This document shows, piece by piece, positions 6,982 through 13,757 of a stretch of 32,554 nt of DNA. Each line of letters opens with the position of its first letter. Positions within the stretch are counted from its first letter, which is position 1. The stretch spans positions 1 to 32,554 of the forward strand of contig JAIPEL010000047.1 in the NCBI GenBank assembly GCA_021737185.1, written 5' to 3'. The position numbers and the translations under genes were made by a program. Source of the stretch: Desulfobacterales bacterium (GTDB lineage Bacteria > Desulfobacterota > Desulfobacteria > Desulfobacterales > CAFBRK01). Under the pieces are notes generated by a model that worked only from the letters and a program-made list of their open reading frames with translations, was not told the origin of the DNA and did no database searches.

Positions 6982-7672
6982 TAAAAAGCTGTTTCGGAAA
7001 GAAAGAAAGGCTTTGGCCGAAGCGCATCAGCTTCTGCGGCTTCAATTGATGCCGTCCGGTTATAGGGTAAATGATGCCTTCTGCCTTGAGAAAGAATGTG
7101 TTGTGACACATGGGGTTTATTGCCTCCGCGCGCCAAAAGGCGCAGCCGAAATCGACTACCGAATCGCCCTCCTGCTGTGGGAGCGGTATCCTAAAGAACC
7201 GCCGATTATGTACTGCAGCGATCCGAAGCTCCCCGACTGCGATATCGACCGTCACATCCTCATAAATGGGGAGGCCTGCTTGGGGGTCCGGGCAGAAATT
7301 GGAAAGCATTGGCCCCCCGGTTCTTCAATTGTTGATTTTATCGACAGCCTCGTTGCCCCATTTTTGGCTTGGCAGTTGTATTATGATGTCTTCGGAAAAG
7401 TGCCTCCCTGGGGGGAGCGCTCACATGGCATTACAGGGATCTATGAATTCTATGCGGAATTGCTTGATTGGCCTGTCGAGAAAAGATTGATAGGGTTCAT
7501 GCGCCTCCTTGCCCGAAAAAGCCACCCCAAAGGCCATGAAATTTGCCCGTGCGAATCTGGAAAAAGGATAAGGGACTGCCATCGCACCCGGATTTACGCG
7601 GCAAGGCAGAAAGTGAACTGGAGGGACGTAACGGTGGATTTAGATACGGTCCGAAGTTATGAATATTTTTAA
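6956..7672 (+). CDS. E2-like ubiquitin-conjugating-fold protein of type II-short CBASS, with SEC-C-like tail
   Basis: This 238-aa protein has an E2-like (UBC fold) core. A strand-rich N-terminal half leads to RYPKEPPIMYCSD (78-89) and DRHILINGEACLGV (98-111), which resembles the E2 active site with Cys108 as the likely catalytic residue after His100. PPG and W residues follow (118-122), then a helical segment. The C-terminus carries CPCESG-x5-CH (197-209), a SEC-C-like zinc knuckle. In type II-short CBASS an E2 without E1 conjugates the CD-NTase C-terminus and tunes its activity; that role is inferred from family and position. No JAB peptidase or E1 gene is adjacent. The ATG lies inside the CD-NTase gene, implying coupling; the Shine-Dalgarno is weak. 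Confidence 0.8.
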   Translation: MAYRWWINNKKLFRKERKALAEAHQLLRLQLMPSGYRVNDAFCLEKECVVTHGVYCLRAPKGAAEIDYRIALLLWERYPKEPPIMYCSDPKLPDCDIDRHILINGEACLGVRAEIGKHWPPGSSIVDFIDSLVAPFLAWQLYYDVFGKVPPWGERSHGITGIYEFYAELLDWPVEKRLIGFMRLLARKSHPKGHEICPCESGKRIRDCHRTRIYAARQKVNWRDVTVDLDTVRSYEYF

Positions 7673-7915
7673 GGCTGCGGATTCCCCGGCGTCGCTCAAG
7701 CCTCTCCCGGTGGTATCGGTTTGCGGTTGCCATGGCCGAAAGCAGCCGCCACTGCCTCGATGCGGTTCGGCTCAGAGCCCGCGGGGAAAATGGGACCTCG
7801 GGAGAAATCCGGGCATACAGCGATGCCGGCGCATCGATGCCCGTTTCGATCTGCCTGCTTGGCATCCGATGAAAAACAGGTCATCTTGATCATATTGTCG
7901 GAATGGGAGGTCCGT
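7673..7915. other. Gap between the CBASS operon and the antitoxin gene
   Basis: No convincing gene is seen. A 46-codon ORF (7732-7872, starting MAESSRHCLDAVRLRARG) is open but lacks a Shine-Dalgarno and a recognisable family. No terminator hairpin was found after the E2-like gene. Confidence 0.4.
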
Positions 7916-8188
7916 ATGAACGAGATAATGATCAACATCGCAGAGGCAAAGAAACGGTTTTCGGAGCTGATCGGGCAGGTGGCCTTCGGGAAAAAGCGCC
8001 TGTTGATCACAAAACGGGGAAAGCCCATGGCGCGGCTGGTTCCTGTCGACGAATCGGTACCGCATTTGAAAGAGGCCGAGGGTTGGCTTGATGAAGACGA
8101 CCCCTTTTTTGTCGCCATCGATCGCATCGTAGAAGACCGAACGCGACACATGCCGCTGTTGGACACTTTGCGCGGATCGCCGGCTTGA
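7916..8188 (+). CDS. Type II toxin-antitoxin antitoxin, Phd/YefM family, without an adjacent toxin
   Basis: This 90-aa protein has the typical Phd/YefM N-terminal DNA-binding fold: INIAEAKKRFSELIGQV (about 6-22), then the strand pair KKRLLITKRGKPMARLVPV (26-44). A C-terminal tail follows (LDEDDPFFVAIDRIVEDR) of the kind that wraps a VapC/PIN or Doc toxin. The start is ATG with GGGAGG 5 bases upstream. In normal modules the toxin gene overlaps or abuts the antitoxin stop. Here the next 165 bases hold only a 10-codon stub, and the next gene is trmO on the other strand. It is therefore solitary: either the toxin was lost or the protein acts alone or in trans. It sits at the edge of the defence island. 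Confidence 0.85.
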   Translation: MNEIMINIAEAKKRFSELIGQVAFGKKRLLITKRGKPMARLVPVDESVPHLKEAEGWLDEDDPFFVAIDRIVEDRTRHMPLLDTLRGSPA

Positions 8189-8353
8189 AAGTGGAAAACT
8201 GGCTCCAACCGATTCCAGATTGAGTCCTACCGCCTTCCCGGCCGGCGTTTTTCTCTCCTAAATTCTTACCGACAACTTAAGGCTTCGCTACCGGAGTTTT
8301 TCGGCGGGCCATGAAATGTCCGCCGAAGGGTAGAATCGGACAAAGCTCAAGAA

Positions 8354-8848
8354 CTATTTGAACCGGTCGTCGGCGCGGATGTCCTCGGGCCTCATGGCGC
8401 TGTTGTCGACCCAGCCGGTGCGGACGTCTTTGTCTGCCGGTACATCGAAGGCGGGCACATACGGCTTGAGGTCCAGAAGCGGGGTGCCGTCGAGCACGTC
8501 CACATCGAGGATGTGAATCACCCTGCCTTCGATCCTGTCCAGGCGCACCACCGACAGGCCGATGGGGTTGGGCCGCTTCGGGGCCCGGGTGGCGAACAGC
8601 CCCCGGGGTGTCTTGTCCAAAAAGGGCGTGACCGTCAGCGAAAACCCCTGACTTTGATGGAAATGATACAGCAGGTACAGGTGGGAAAATCCATCGATAT
8701 CATTAAGCCCTTCGGCGAATTCCTCCTTCAGTTCGATTCTGCCGGAAACGCCCCGGGCCCCGGAAGGCTGGATGGGCATGTCCTCCCGGATGGTAAACGG
8801 CGACCGGATCACCCCGATGGGTGTATAGCAAATGCGTTTTTCTGACAT
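8354..8848 (-). CDS. trmO: tRNA (N6-threonylcarbamoyladenosine(37)-N6)-methyltransferase TrmO (TsaA/YaeB family)
   Basis: This 164-aa single-domain protein is of the TsaA/VirR/TrmO family, which methylates t6A37 in ANN-decoding tRNAs using S-adenosylmethionine. The beta-barrel fold motifs are clear: YTPIGVIRSPF at the start, GRIELKEEFAEGLNDIDGFSHLYLLY in the middle, then TRAPKRPNPIGLSVVRL, and a final DLKPYVPAFD. The start is ATG with GAGGAAG upstream; an upstream extension of the frame covers low-complexity repeat DNA and is not believed. It stands alone between the antitoxin and the two-component operon. The enzyme is about half to two thirds the length of the E. coli one (YaeB, 235 aa), lacking a C-terminal domain, as in many bacteria. 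Confidence 0.9.
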   Translation of the reverse strand: MSEKRICYTPIGVIRSPFTIREDMPIQPSGARGVSGRIELKEEFAEGLNDIDGFSHLYLLYHFHQSQGFSLTVTPFLDKTPRGLFATRAPKRPNPIGLSVVRLDRIEGRVIHILDVDVLDGTPLLDLKPYVPAFDVPADKDVRTGWVDNSAMRPEDIRADDRFK

Positions 8849-8881
8849 TTCTTTTCTTCCTCTGGCGAATTCTTTTCGCAG

Positions 8882-8950
8882 GCTGGGATCCGTCTTCGCT
8901 CTGCGAGCTTCGCCGTGACGAGCGCTGGGAAGCTGGGATCCGTCTTCGCT
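8882..8950. repeat. Direct repeat of 19 bp upstream of trmO
   Basis: GCTGGGATCCGTCTTCGCT occurs at 8882-8900 and again at 8932-8950. The DNA between is related GC-rich text (gcgagcttcgccgtgacg). It looks like dispersed extragenic repeat rather than coding sequence. Confidence 0.7.
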
Positions 8951-9015
8951 TTCAGCTACGCCGGACAAGTGCCAGGAGGCTTAAAAAACGGATCCCCCTC
9001 TTTTCTGTTTTTCAT

Positions 9016-9047
9016 GGAAATAAAATTGCGCCAGCAATTTTATTTCC
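9016..9047 (-). terminator. Hairpin at the end of the sigma-54 regulator gene
   Basis: Perfect 14-bp arms (ggaaataaaattgc at 9016-9029 and its complement at 9034-9047) enclose a GCCA loop. The stop codon of the regulator lies in one arm. AT-rich stem ends give short T runs on both strands. It belongs to a set of three like hairpins in the window (also 21504 and 22731). Confidence 0.55.
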
Positions 9048-10434
9048 GGTAGTTGTCGGCCTTGACGCCGTATCGGCGCATGATCTGCTGCAGGGCCTGA
9101 CGCTCCAGGCCGCAGCTTTTTGCCGCCTGGGTCACGTTTCCGTCATGCTCGGCCAGCAGGCGGCCGATGTAGCCGTGGTTGAATCGGCGGAGCATGGCCT
9201 CTTTGGCCTCCCGGTAATCCGGCTGTTCCGGTATCTGAGAGATCCAGTGCTCCGGCGGGCCGTTCTGGGGTTTGAGGCCGATGTCGTCTGTGGTGATTTC
9301 CCCGGATTTGGAGAACATGATCCCCTGGACGATGATGTTTTCCAGCTCCCGAACGTTTCCCTCCCATGGGTGCTCGCTGAGGCGCTGCATCAGATCCGGG
9401 GAAATGGTTTTCAGCGGCCGCTTCATGCTGGTGCAGTGCTTTTCCAGCAGATGGTTGGCGATCAACGGAATGTCCTGCCGGTGCTCGCGAAGCGGCGGCA
9501 CCCGGACCGGAAGAACGTTGAGCCGGTAGTAGAAATCTTCCCGGAACGTTCCGGCCTTGATCTTTTCTTCCAGGTTCTGGTTGGTGGATGCGATGATGCG
9601 CACTTCCACGGAAATCGACTTGGTGTCGCCCAGGGGTTTGATTTCCTTTTCCTGGAGAACCCGGAGCAGCTTCGTTTGAATGGTGGGGCTGATGTCCCCG
9701 ATCTCGTCCAGGAAGATCGACCCCTGGTGGGCCTCCTGAAACAGTCCGATCCGGTCCTGGGAGGCGTGGGTGAAGGCCCCCTTGCGGTATCCGAAAAGTT
9801 CGCTCTCCAGGATGTTTTCCGGAACGGTGGGGCAGTTGACGGCGACGAACCGGTTCTTTCGCCTTCCGCTCAGGTTGTGAACCGCCCGGGCGACAAGCTC
9901 TTTGCCGGTGCCCGATTCCCCTGTGATCAGGACGGTCATGTCCGACTTGGCCACCATCTGGATGGTCTCGAACAGCTTTTTCATGGCCGCACTCTTGCCG
10001 ACGAGGGCCTCGAAGGCGTCTCCCCCTTTGCATTCCTCCTGAAGCCGGAGATTTTCCCTGAGCAGCGTGCTTCTTTCCAGCGCCTTTTCCAGGCGAATTA
10101 TCAGGGCATCGTGATCGAAGGGTTTGGTGATGAAATCATAGGCGCCTCTTTTCATCGCCTCCACGGCGGTGTCGATCTGGCCGAAAGCGGTCATCATCAC
10201 CACGGTCAGGTCCGGATACCGCCGCTTGATCTTCGCCAGGAGCTGGAGACCGTCCATTTCCGGCATCTTGATGTCGGCCAGCACCAGGTCGAAGTCGCCC
10301 TGTTCCAGCGCGGACAGAGCTTTTTTTCCGGACTCGGCGGTTTCGATGAGGCTGTCCAGATCCGGTGCCAGGCTCCGTTTAAGCAGGTGGAGCATGTCCG
10401 GTTCGTCATCGACGATCAGAATCGATTTGTTCAT
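9040..10434 (-). CDS. Sigma-54-dependent response regulator (NtrC/AtoC type)
   Basis: This 464-aa three-domain regulator activates sigma-54 RNA polymerase after phosphorylation. The receiver domain (1-120) has Asp9/Asp10, the phosphoacceptor Asp54 in LADIKMPEMDG, and Lys104. The AAA+ domain (about 142-370) has Walker A GESGTGKE (172-179), a GAFTHA loop (219-224) in place of the usual GAFTGA, and Walker B FLDEIGD (241-247). The C-terminal Fis-type HTH reads NVTQAAKSCGLERQALQQIM. It is last in an operon with the histidine kinase, overlapping its end by about 29 bases. ATG 10434 is chosen, although MTAMNK from 10443 is equally possible. A likely target is the sigma-54 promoter at 15577, the only such site noted in the window. 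Confidence 0.93.
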   Translation of the reverse strand: MNKSILIVDDEPDMLHLLKRSLAPDLDSLIETAESGKKALSALEQGDFDLVLADIKMPEMDGLQLLAKIKRRYPDLTVVMMTAFGQIDTAVEAMKRGAYDFITKPFDHDALIIRLEKALERSTLLRENLRLQEECKGGDAFEALVGKSAAMKKLFETIQMVAKSDMTVLITGESGTGKELVARAVHNLSGRRKNRFVAVNCPTVPENILESELFGYRKGAFTHASQDRIGLFQEAHQGSIFLDEIGDISPTIQTKLLRVLQEKEIKPLGDTKSISVEVRIIASTNQNLEEKIKAGTFREDFYYRLNVLPVRVPPLREHRQDIPLIANHLLEKHCTSMKRPLKTISPDLMQRLSEHPWEGNVRELENIIVQGIMFSKSGEITTDDIGLKPQNGPPEHWISQIPEQPDYREAKEAMLRRFNHGYIGRLLAEHDGNVTQAAKSCGLERQALQQIMRRYGVKADNYRK

Positions 10435-11953
10435 AGCGGTCATCAGTGGTCGTTTCCCGGAAAAGAACCGGAAGGGTGATGGTAAAAGTGGTGCCGGCCC
10501 CTTTTTGGCTTTCCACCGCAATGTCGCCGCCGTGGTTTTTGACGATCCCATAGCTGACCGACAGCCCCAGCCCGGTTCCCTCTCCGGTCGGTTTGGTGGT
10601 AAAGAAAGGATCGAAGATTTTCGCCAGATGCTTTTCTTCGATTCCGTAGCCGGTGTCGGAGATCCGCACGTCCACCTGCTCCCGGTCGGGGGCGTACTCG
10701 GTTTCTATGGTGATTCGGCCCCGTTCTCCGACGGCGTGAAGGGCGTTCATGACCAGGTTCATGAAGACCTGCTTCATCTTTTTTTCATCCAGCCGCATTT
10801 GCGGCACCGAGGGGTCGTAGTCCCGCTGAATTTCGATCCGGTCCACATCGGCGTGCTGGCGCACGAAATCGAGCACGTCGTCGATGGCTTCGTCGATGCG
10901 GATCTTGTCCTCCTGGGGGGGCGAAGTGCGGGCAAAGTGAAGCAGGTCTTCCACGATCGATTTGCAGTTTCGCACGTGCTTTTCGATGGTTTTCAGGTCC
11001 TGGTAGTTTTCCGAAGCAGGATCCTCGTGGCGGATGAGAAGCTGGGTGTAGCCGAGGATGACCCCCAGGGGGTTGTTGATCTCGTGGGCGATGCCGGCCG
11101 ACAGCTCTCCGATGGAGGCCAGCTTGTCCGCCTGGGCGATCTGTTCTTCGATTTGCCGGCGCTGTTCGATGTCGCGGATCAGCAGGTGGACCGTTTCCCT
11201 TGCGTTGGTGGATCGGGTATCGAGGCTGGCGCTGACCAGGCATCGGGTCCGCCTCCCGTCTTTGTGCTTCAGCTCCATTTCCCGGTTGGCGACAAACCCC
11301 TTGACCGAGAGGGTTTCTTGAATGGAGCCGAGCTGCGCCGGAGCGGCGATGAACTCTCCCAGGGGTCTTCCCAAAAGGGCGGTTCCCTGGTCTGGATAGC
11401 CCAGCATGGCCTGTCCGGCCGGGTTGATGTCCAGGATGACGCCGTCTGGCGTGGCCACCAGGATCATGTCCCGGGAAACTTCGAAGATCCGGCGGTGCTT
11501 GCGCTCGGAAGCCGCCAGCTCCCGGGTTCTTTCCTGGACGAGGCTTTCCAGGTTCTGATTGAGGTAGATCAATTCGGCATGGGTCGATTGAAGCGCCTGG
11601 CGGTCCCGCAAAATGTCCTGATAGATTTTCCAGGTCCGTTCGAAGAAAAGGGTGATCGAGGCGACCACCATGAACATGACGGTGTTGATGGCGCCGCTGT
11701 AAGGGCGGATCGTAAACCAGGCTTCCGAATGACCTCCGGCCAGTAAAAACTGCTTGACGATGTGGCCTCCGCTCCTGGAAACCGCAAATCCGGTCAGCGC
11801 AAGGCAGATCCAGAAAAGATAGGCCCAGATCAGGTTGCTTTCATCTTTCCGGCGCAGTTGGAGCGTAAGCCGAAGGCACAAAATGCTGAGCACGATCATC
11901 AGAATCGAGCCGATGACGTCTACGAACCAGATCGGGAAAAAAGAGACTGTCAT
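10406..11953 (-). CDS. Membrane PAS-domain sensor histidine kinase
   Basis: This 515-aa protein is the sensor partner of the sigma-54 regulator next to it. Three membrane helices lie at about 5-30, 42-60 and 87-104. A coiled-coil linker (110-155) follows, then a PAS domain (about 156-265, RIFEVSRDMILVATPDGVILDINPAG). The HisKA H-box holds His290 (SAGIAHEINNPLGVILG). The HATPase domain has NLVMNALHAV, DTGYGIEE and GTGLGLSVSYGIV. The short loops leave no sizeable periplasmic sensor domain, so the signal is probably sensed in the membrane, by PAS, or through the small membrane protein encoded just before it. The ATG overlaps that gene's stop as ATGA. Confidence 0.93.
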   Translation of the reverse strand: MTVSFFPIWFVDVIGSILMIVLSILCLRLTLQLRRKDESNLIWAYLFWICLALTGFAVSRSGGHIVKQFLLAGGHSEAWFTIRPYSGAINTVMFMVVASITLFFERTWKIYQDILRDRQALQSTHAELIYLNQNLESLVQERTRELAASERKHRRIFEVSRDMILVATPDGVILDINPAGQAMLGYPDQGTALLGRPLGEFIAAPAQLGSIQETLSVKGFVANREMELKHKDGRRTRCLVSASLDTRSTNARETVHLLIRDIEQRRQIEEQIAQADKLASIGELSAGIAHEINNPLGVILGYTQLLIRHEDPASENYQDLKTIEKHVRNCKSIVEDLLHFARTSPPQEDKIRIDEAIDDVLDFVRQHADVDRIEIQRDYDPSVPQMRLDEKKMKQVFMNLVMNALHAVGERGRITIETEYAPDREQVDVRISDTGYGIEEKHLAKIFDPFFTTKPTGEGTGLGLSVSYGIVKNHGGDIAVESQKGAGTTFTITLPVLFRETTTDDRYEQIDSDRR

Positions 11954-12432
11954 TTGGACAGCCTTTCGGCGTTTTCCGGCGGCAGCGTCTTGAGCAGGCG
12001 ATGGAGCCCCAGATACAAAAAGAGGATTGCCGGAACGCAGAGAAGGTGGTCCATCTTGATCAGGTAGTACACGGGAGCCAGGATGTCCGGCCCCTGGGCT
12101 GCGGTGATGCGCTGCTGCCAGAAACCGATCTTTTCCACCCGAATCCACGCAAGCTGCTCATCCAGGAGATGGGCAAAGAAGGCGTCCAGGTTCCATAGGA
12201 TGAAAAACAGCGCCGCATACTGGATGTATTTCCAACCGGCCTGCTTCACCAGCCTCCGCTTTCGGAGCCAGTAAATCAGGATGGCCATGGAAGCGACAAA
12301 CACCACATGGGCGATCTGGTGGGCGACGATGCCTTCCGGGGCCGCATGGGCCTGGGTGGCCAGCGCCGGCACCGGGGCGGCCAGCAGCCCGAAAGCAGCG
12401 GCCGCCGGCATGAAAAAACGTTTGCCTGTCAT
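11950..12432 (-). CDS. Small membrane protein of unknown function, first gene of the two-component operon
   Basis: This 160-aa protein has a signal-like N-terminus (FFMPAAAAFGLLAAPVPALA, then TQA) and three further hydrophobic segments (about 36-56, 67-89 and 118-148). Histidines lie in or at the edges of these helices (HQIAHVVF, FFAHLLDE, KMDHLL), which could bind a cofactor. No family was recognised. It has a strong AGGAGG 9 bases before the ATG, and its stop overlaps the kinase start. The coupling and membrane location suggest an accessory sensor or input protein for the kinase. That function is inferred only from position. Confidence 0.75.
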   Translation of the reverse strand: MTGKRFFMPAAAAFGLLAAPVPALATQAHAAPEGIVAHQIAHVVFVASMAILIYWLRKRRLVKQAGWKYIQYAALFFILWNLDAFFAHLLDEQLAWIRVEKIGFWQQRITAAQGPDILAPVYYLIKMDHLLCVPAILFLYLGLHRLLKTLPPENAERLSK

Positions 12433-12811
12433 GTTCGACAGCCTCCTGAAAGGCGGTGCGGGAATTTTTCGAACTCCGACTTCGACCGAAGTTCATAAGA
12501 GTCCTGCCGTCCCGTTCCCGAACGGGATTTGGTCAACACTGAAACTTCCCCGACCGTCATCCCGGCCGTAGCGAAGTCCCGCATCAAGTGCGGGATAAAC
12601 TCCGAGCCGGGATCCAGAAATGCCTGGATGCCGGATCAAAAAAGCTTGCCCCGGACTCGATCCGGGGGCCGGTATGACGGACAGGGAACATGAAGTTTCA
12701 CCTAAGGGGGATATGACAATTCCCATGCCCGATATCGGGCAATCCCGGCCATCTGTCAAGCCTTGGGTGATCAAAGAAAAGAATCTTCGAAAATAGAGGA
12801 TCGACGAGTGG
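12433..12811. other. Non-coding gap holding an extragenic palindromic element
   Basis: This 379-base stretch has no credible gene. Apart from the repeat at 12539-12700 it presumably holds the promoter of the membrane protein/kinase operon on the right-to-left strand, but no clear boxes were seen. Confidence 0.5.
12539..12700. repeat. MITE-like extragenic element with CCGTCAT/ATGACGG ends
   Basis: CCGTCAT at 12554-12560 pairs with ATGACGG at 12674-12680. Outside these, TGAAACTT (12539-12546) pairs with AAGTTTCA (12693-12700). The inside carries imperfect inverted text (cccggccg / cggccccc-like, gatccagaa...cctggat). This is the widespread GTCATyCC class of extragenic palindrome. No ORF lies within. 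Confidence 0.65.
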
Positions 12812-13363
12812 TTACGGGTTTTCCCCGGAGCCGGCCAGCGGCGCCGCGGCAGGCGGCTTCAGAAACGGGATGAAGCGTTTGACCCTGGAGAAAACAATTC
12901 GGACGGCAAGATAAAGAAGCACGAACGGGGCCAGGAAGCTCAGCTCGACACCGCCCAACCACTTCGGCAGGAAAATGGCGATTTCACCGAATCGCATGTT
13001 GAGCCAGGCTGCGGCAAAAAACGCAGGCCAGAGCGATGCCATCCCCATGGCGATGAACAAAAAGAAGGATTTGCCGTAGGCTTCGTTGGCCAGTTTGTTG
13101 ATTTTCTTGTAGGCGGCTTCGTCCCCGGCCTGCTTGGCTTTGAGTGACTGCTCGTGGTAGTAGGACGTTTCTTCCCATTGTTTGGCCACCGGCGTGCGGT
13201 TGATGCGAAAGACCAGGGCCACGGTCAGCTCCCCGATCAGAACGGCCCAGAAGGCCAGCACCAGCGTCCCCACCCACCACCCCAGTATCGGATCGTCGAA
13301 GAACCGAAACGGAGCGATGAGAAACGGGTCGAGGGGCTGCAGAAGCGGTGCGATCGGGTCCAT
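12812..13363 (-). CDS. Small three-TM membrane protein with cytoplasmic Lys-rich loop (function unknown)
   Basis: This 183-aa protein has one hydrophobic segment near residues 29-51, a long charged loop (TPVAKQWEETSYYHEQSLKA and onward to about 95), and then two to three more hydrophobic segments (about 97-120 and 137-158). The topology and the charged helical hairpin between TM1 and TM2 recall the Oxa1/EMC3 (DUF106) superfamily, but I cannot confirm homology. GAAGGA lies before the ATG. It lies downstream of the TauE/SafE gene in the same direction, though nearly 400 bases of repeat DNA separate them. Confidence 0.7.
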   Translation of the reverse strand: MDPIAPLLQPLDPFLIAPFRFFDDPILGWWVGTLVLAFWAVLIGELTVALVFRINRTPVAKQWEETSYYHEQSLKAKQAGDEAAYKKINKLANEAYGKSFFLFIAMGMASLWPAFFAAAWLNMRFGEIAIFLPKWLGGVELSFLAPFVLLYLAVRIVFSRVKRFIPFLKPPAAAPLAGSGENP

Positions 13364-13424
13364 GGTTTCCTTCTAAAATCGCTGAGGGTGACTTTTACAC
13401 CCGACACGATCCGGTGTCGAGGCA

Positions 13425-13634
13425 GAGGCCAAAGAATTTTTTTCTGCGGGCTGCAGACCAAGGCTGAATCGGCATCACGACGGCACTGAAACCACACCAG
13501 CAGTTCGTCAGCAGGCGACAACCCCAGTCGATGCAGCGTGGCAACGAGTCGTGCCTTTTCTGAAATGATTGAAGCGGACAGGCTCCGGCGAGACACCGGA
13601 GAGTTCAGCCCGCAGAAAAAAATTCTTTGGCCTC
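13425..13634. repeat. MITE-like element, 210 bp, with perfect 28-bp terminal inverted repeats
   Basis: The left arm 13425-13452 begins gaggccaaagaatttttttc. The right arm 13607-13634 is its exact reverse complement and ends tctttggcctc. Imperfect similarity continues outside both arms. The interior (about 154 bp) encodes no recognisable protein. The structure fits a non-autonomous mobile element; no target-site duplication was identified. Confidence 0.75.
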
Positions 13635-13707
13635 CGCCTTGCCGGTGCCGATGCCTGGTTTTAAAAACGCCTATTCGTAACGAGTCTGCATACGAATTTG
13701 TTTTTTT

Positions 13708-13747
13708 CTTCGGTGCGGTCCGGCCCAAACGCCGGACCGCACCGAAG
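13708..13747 (-). terminator. Perfect 17-bp hairpin just after the TauE/SafE gene
   Basis: CTTCGGTGCGGTCCGGC (13708-13724) pairs perfectly with 13731-13747 around a CCAAAC loop. It starts 10 bases after the permease stop. On the minus transcript the stem is followed by A residues, not U. It may therefore be a 3' stabilising structure rather than a classic intrinsic terminator. Confidence 0.55.
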
Positions 13748-13757
13748 ATCTCCAGGA

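Larger units (their letters stand above)
13364..13757. other. Non-coding gap with a TIR-bounded element and a strong hairpin
   Basis: This 394-base stretch holds two structures listed separately (13425-13634 and 13708-13747) plus a small IR ATTCGTA/TACGAAT (13673-13697). Long open frames here have unnatural composition and are not believed. Confidence 0.5.

Noticed and set aside
8300-8327. TTCGGCGG/CCGCCGAA inverted repeat as a trmO or antitoxin terminator
   Set aside because: No T run follows the stem on either strand in the transcribed direction.
8849-10479. 552-codon plus-strand open frame opposite the sigma-54 regulator
   Set aside because: Mirrors the codon pattern of the real minus-strand gene; GC-rich DNA keeps antisense frames open.
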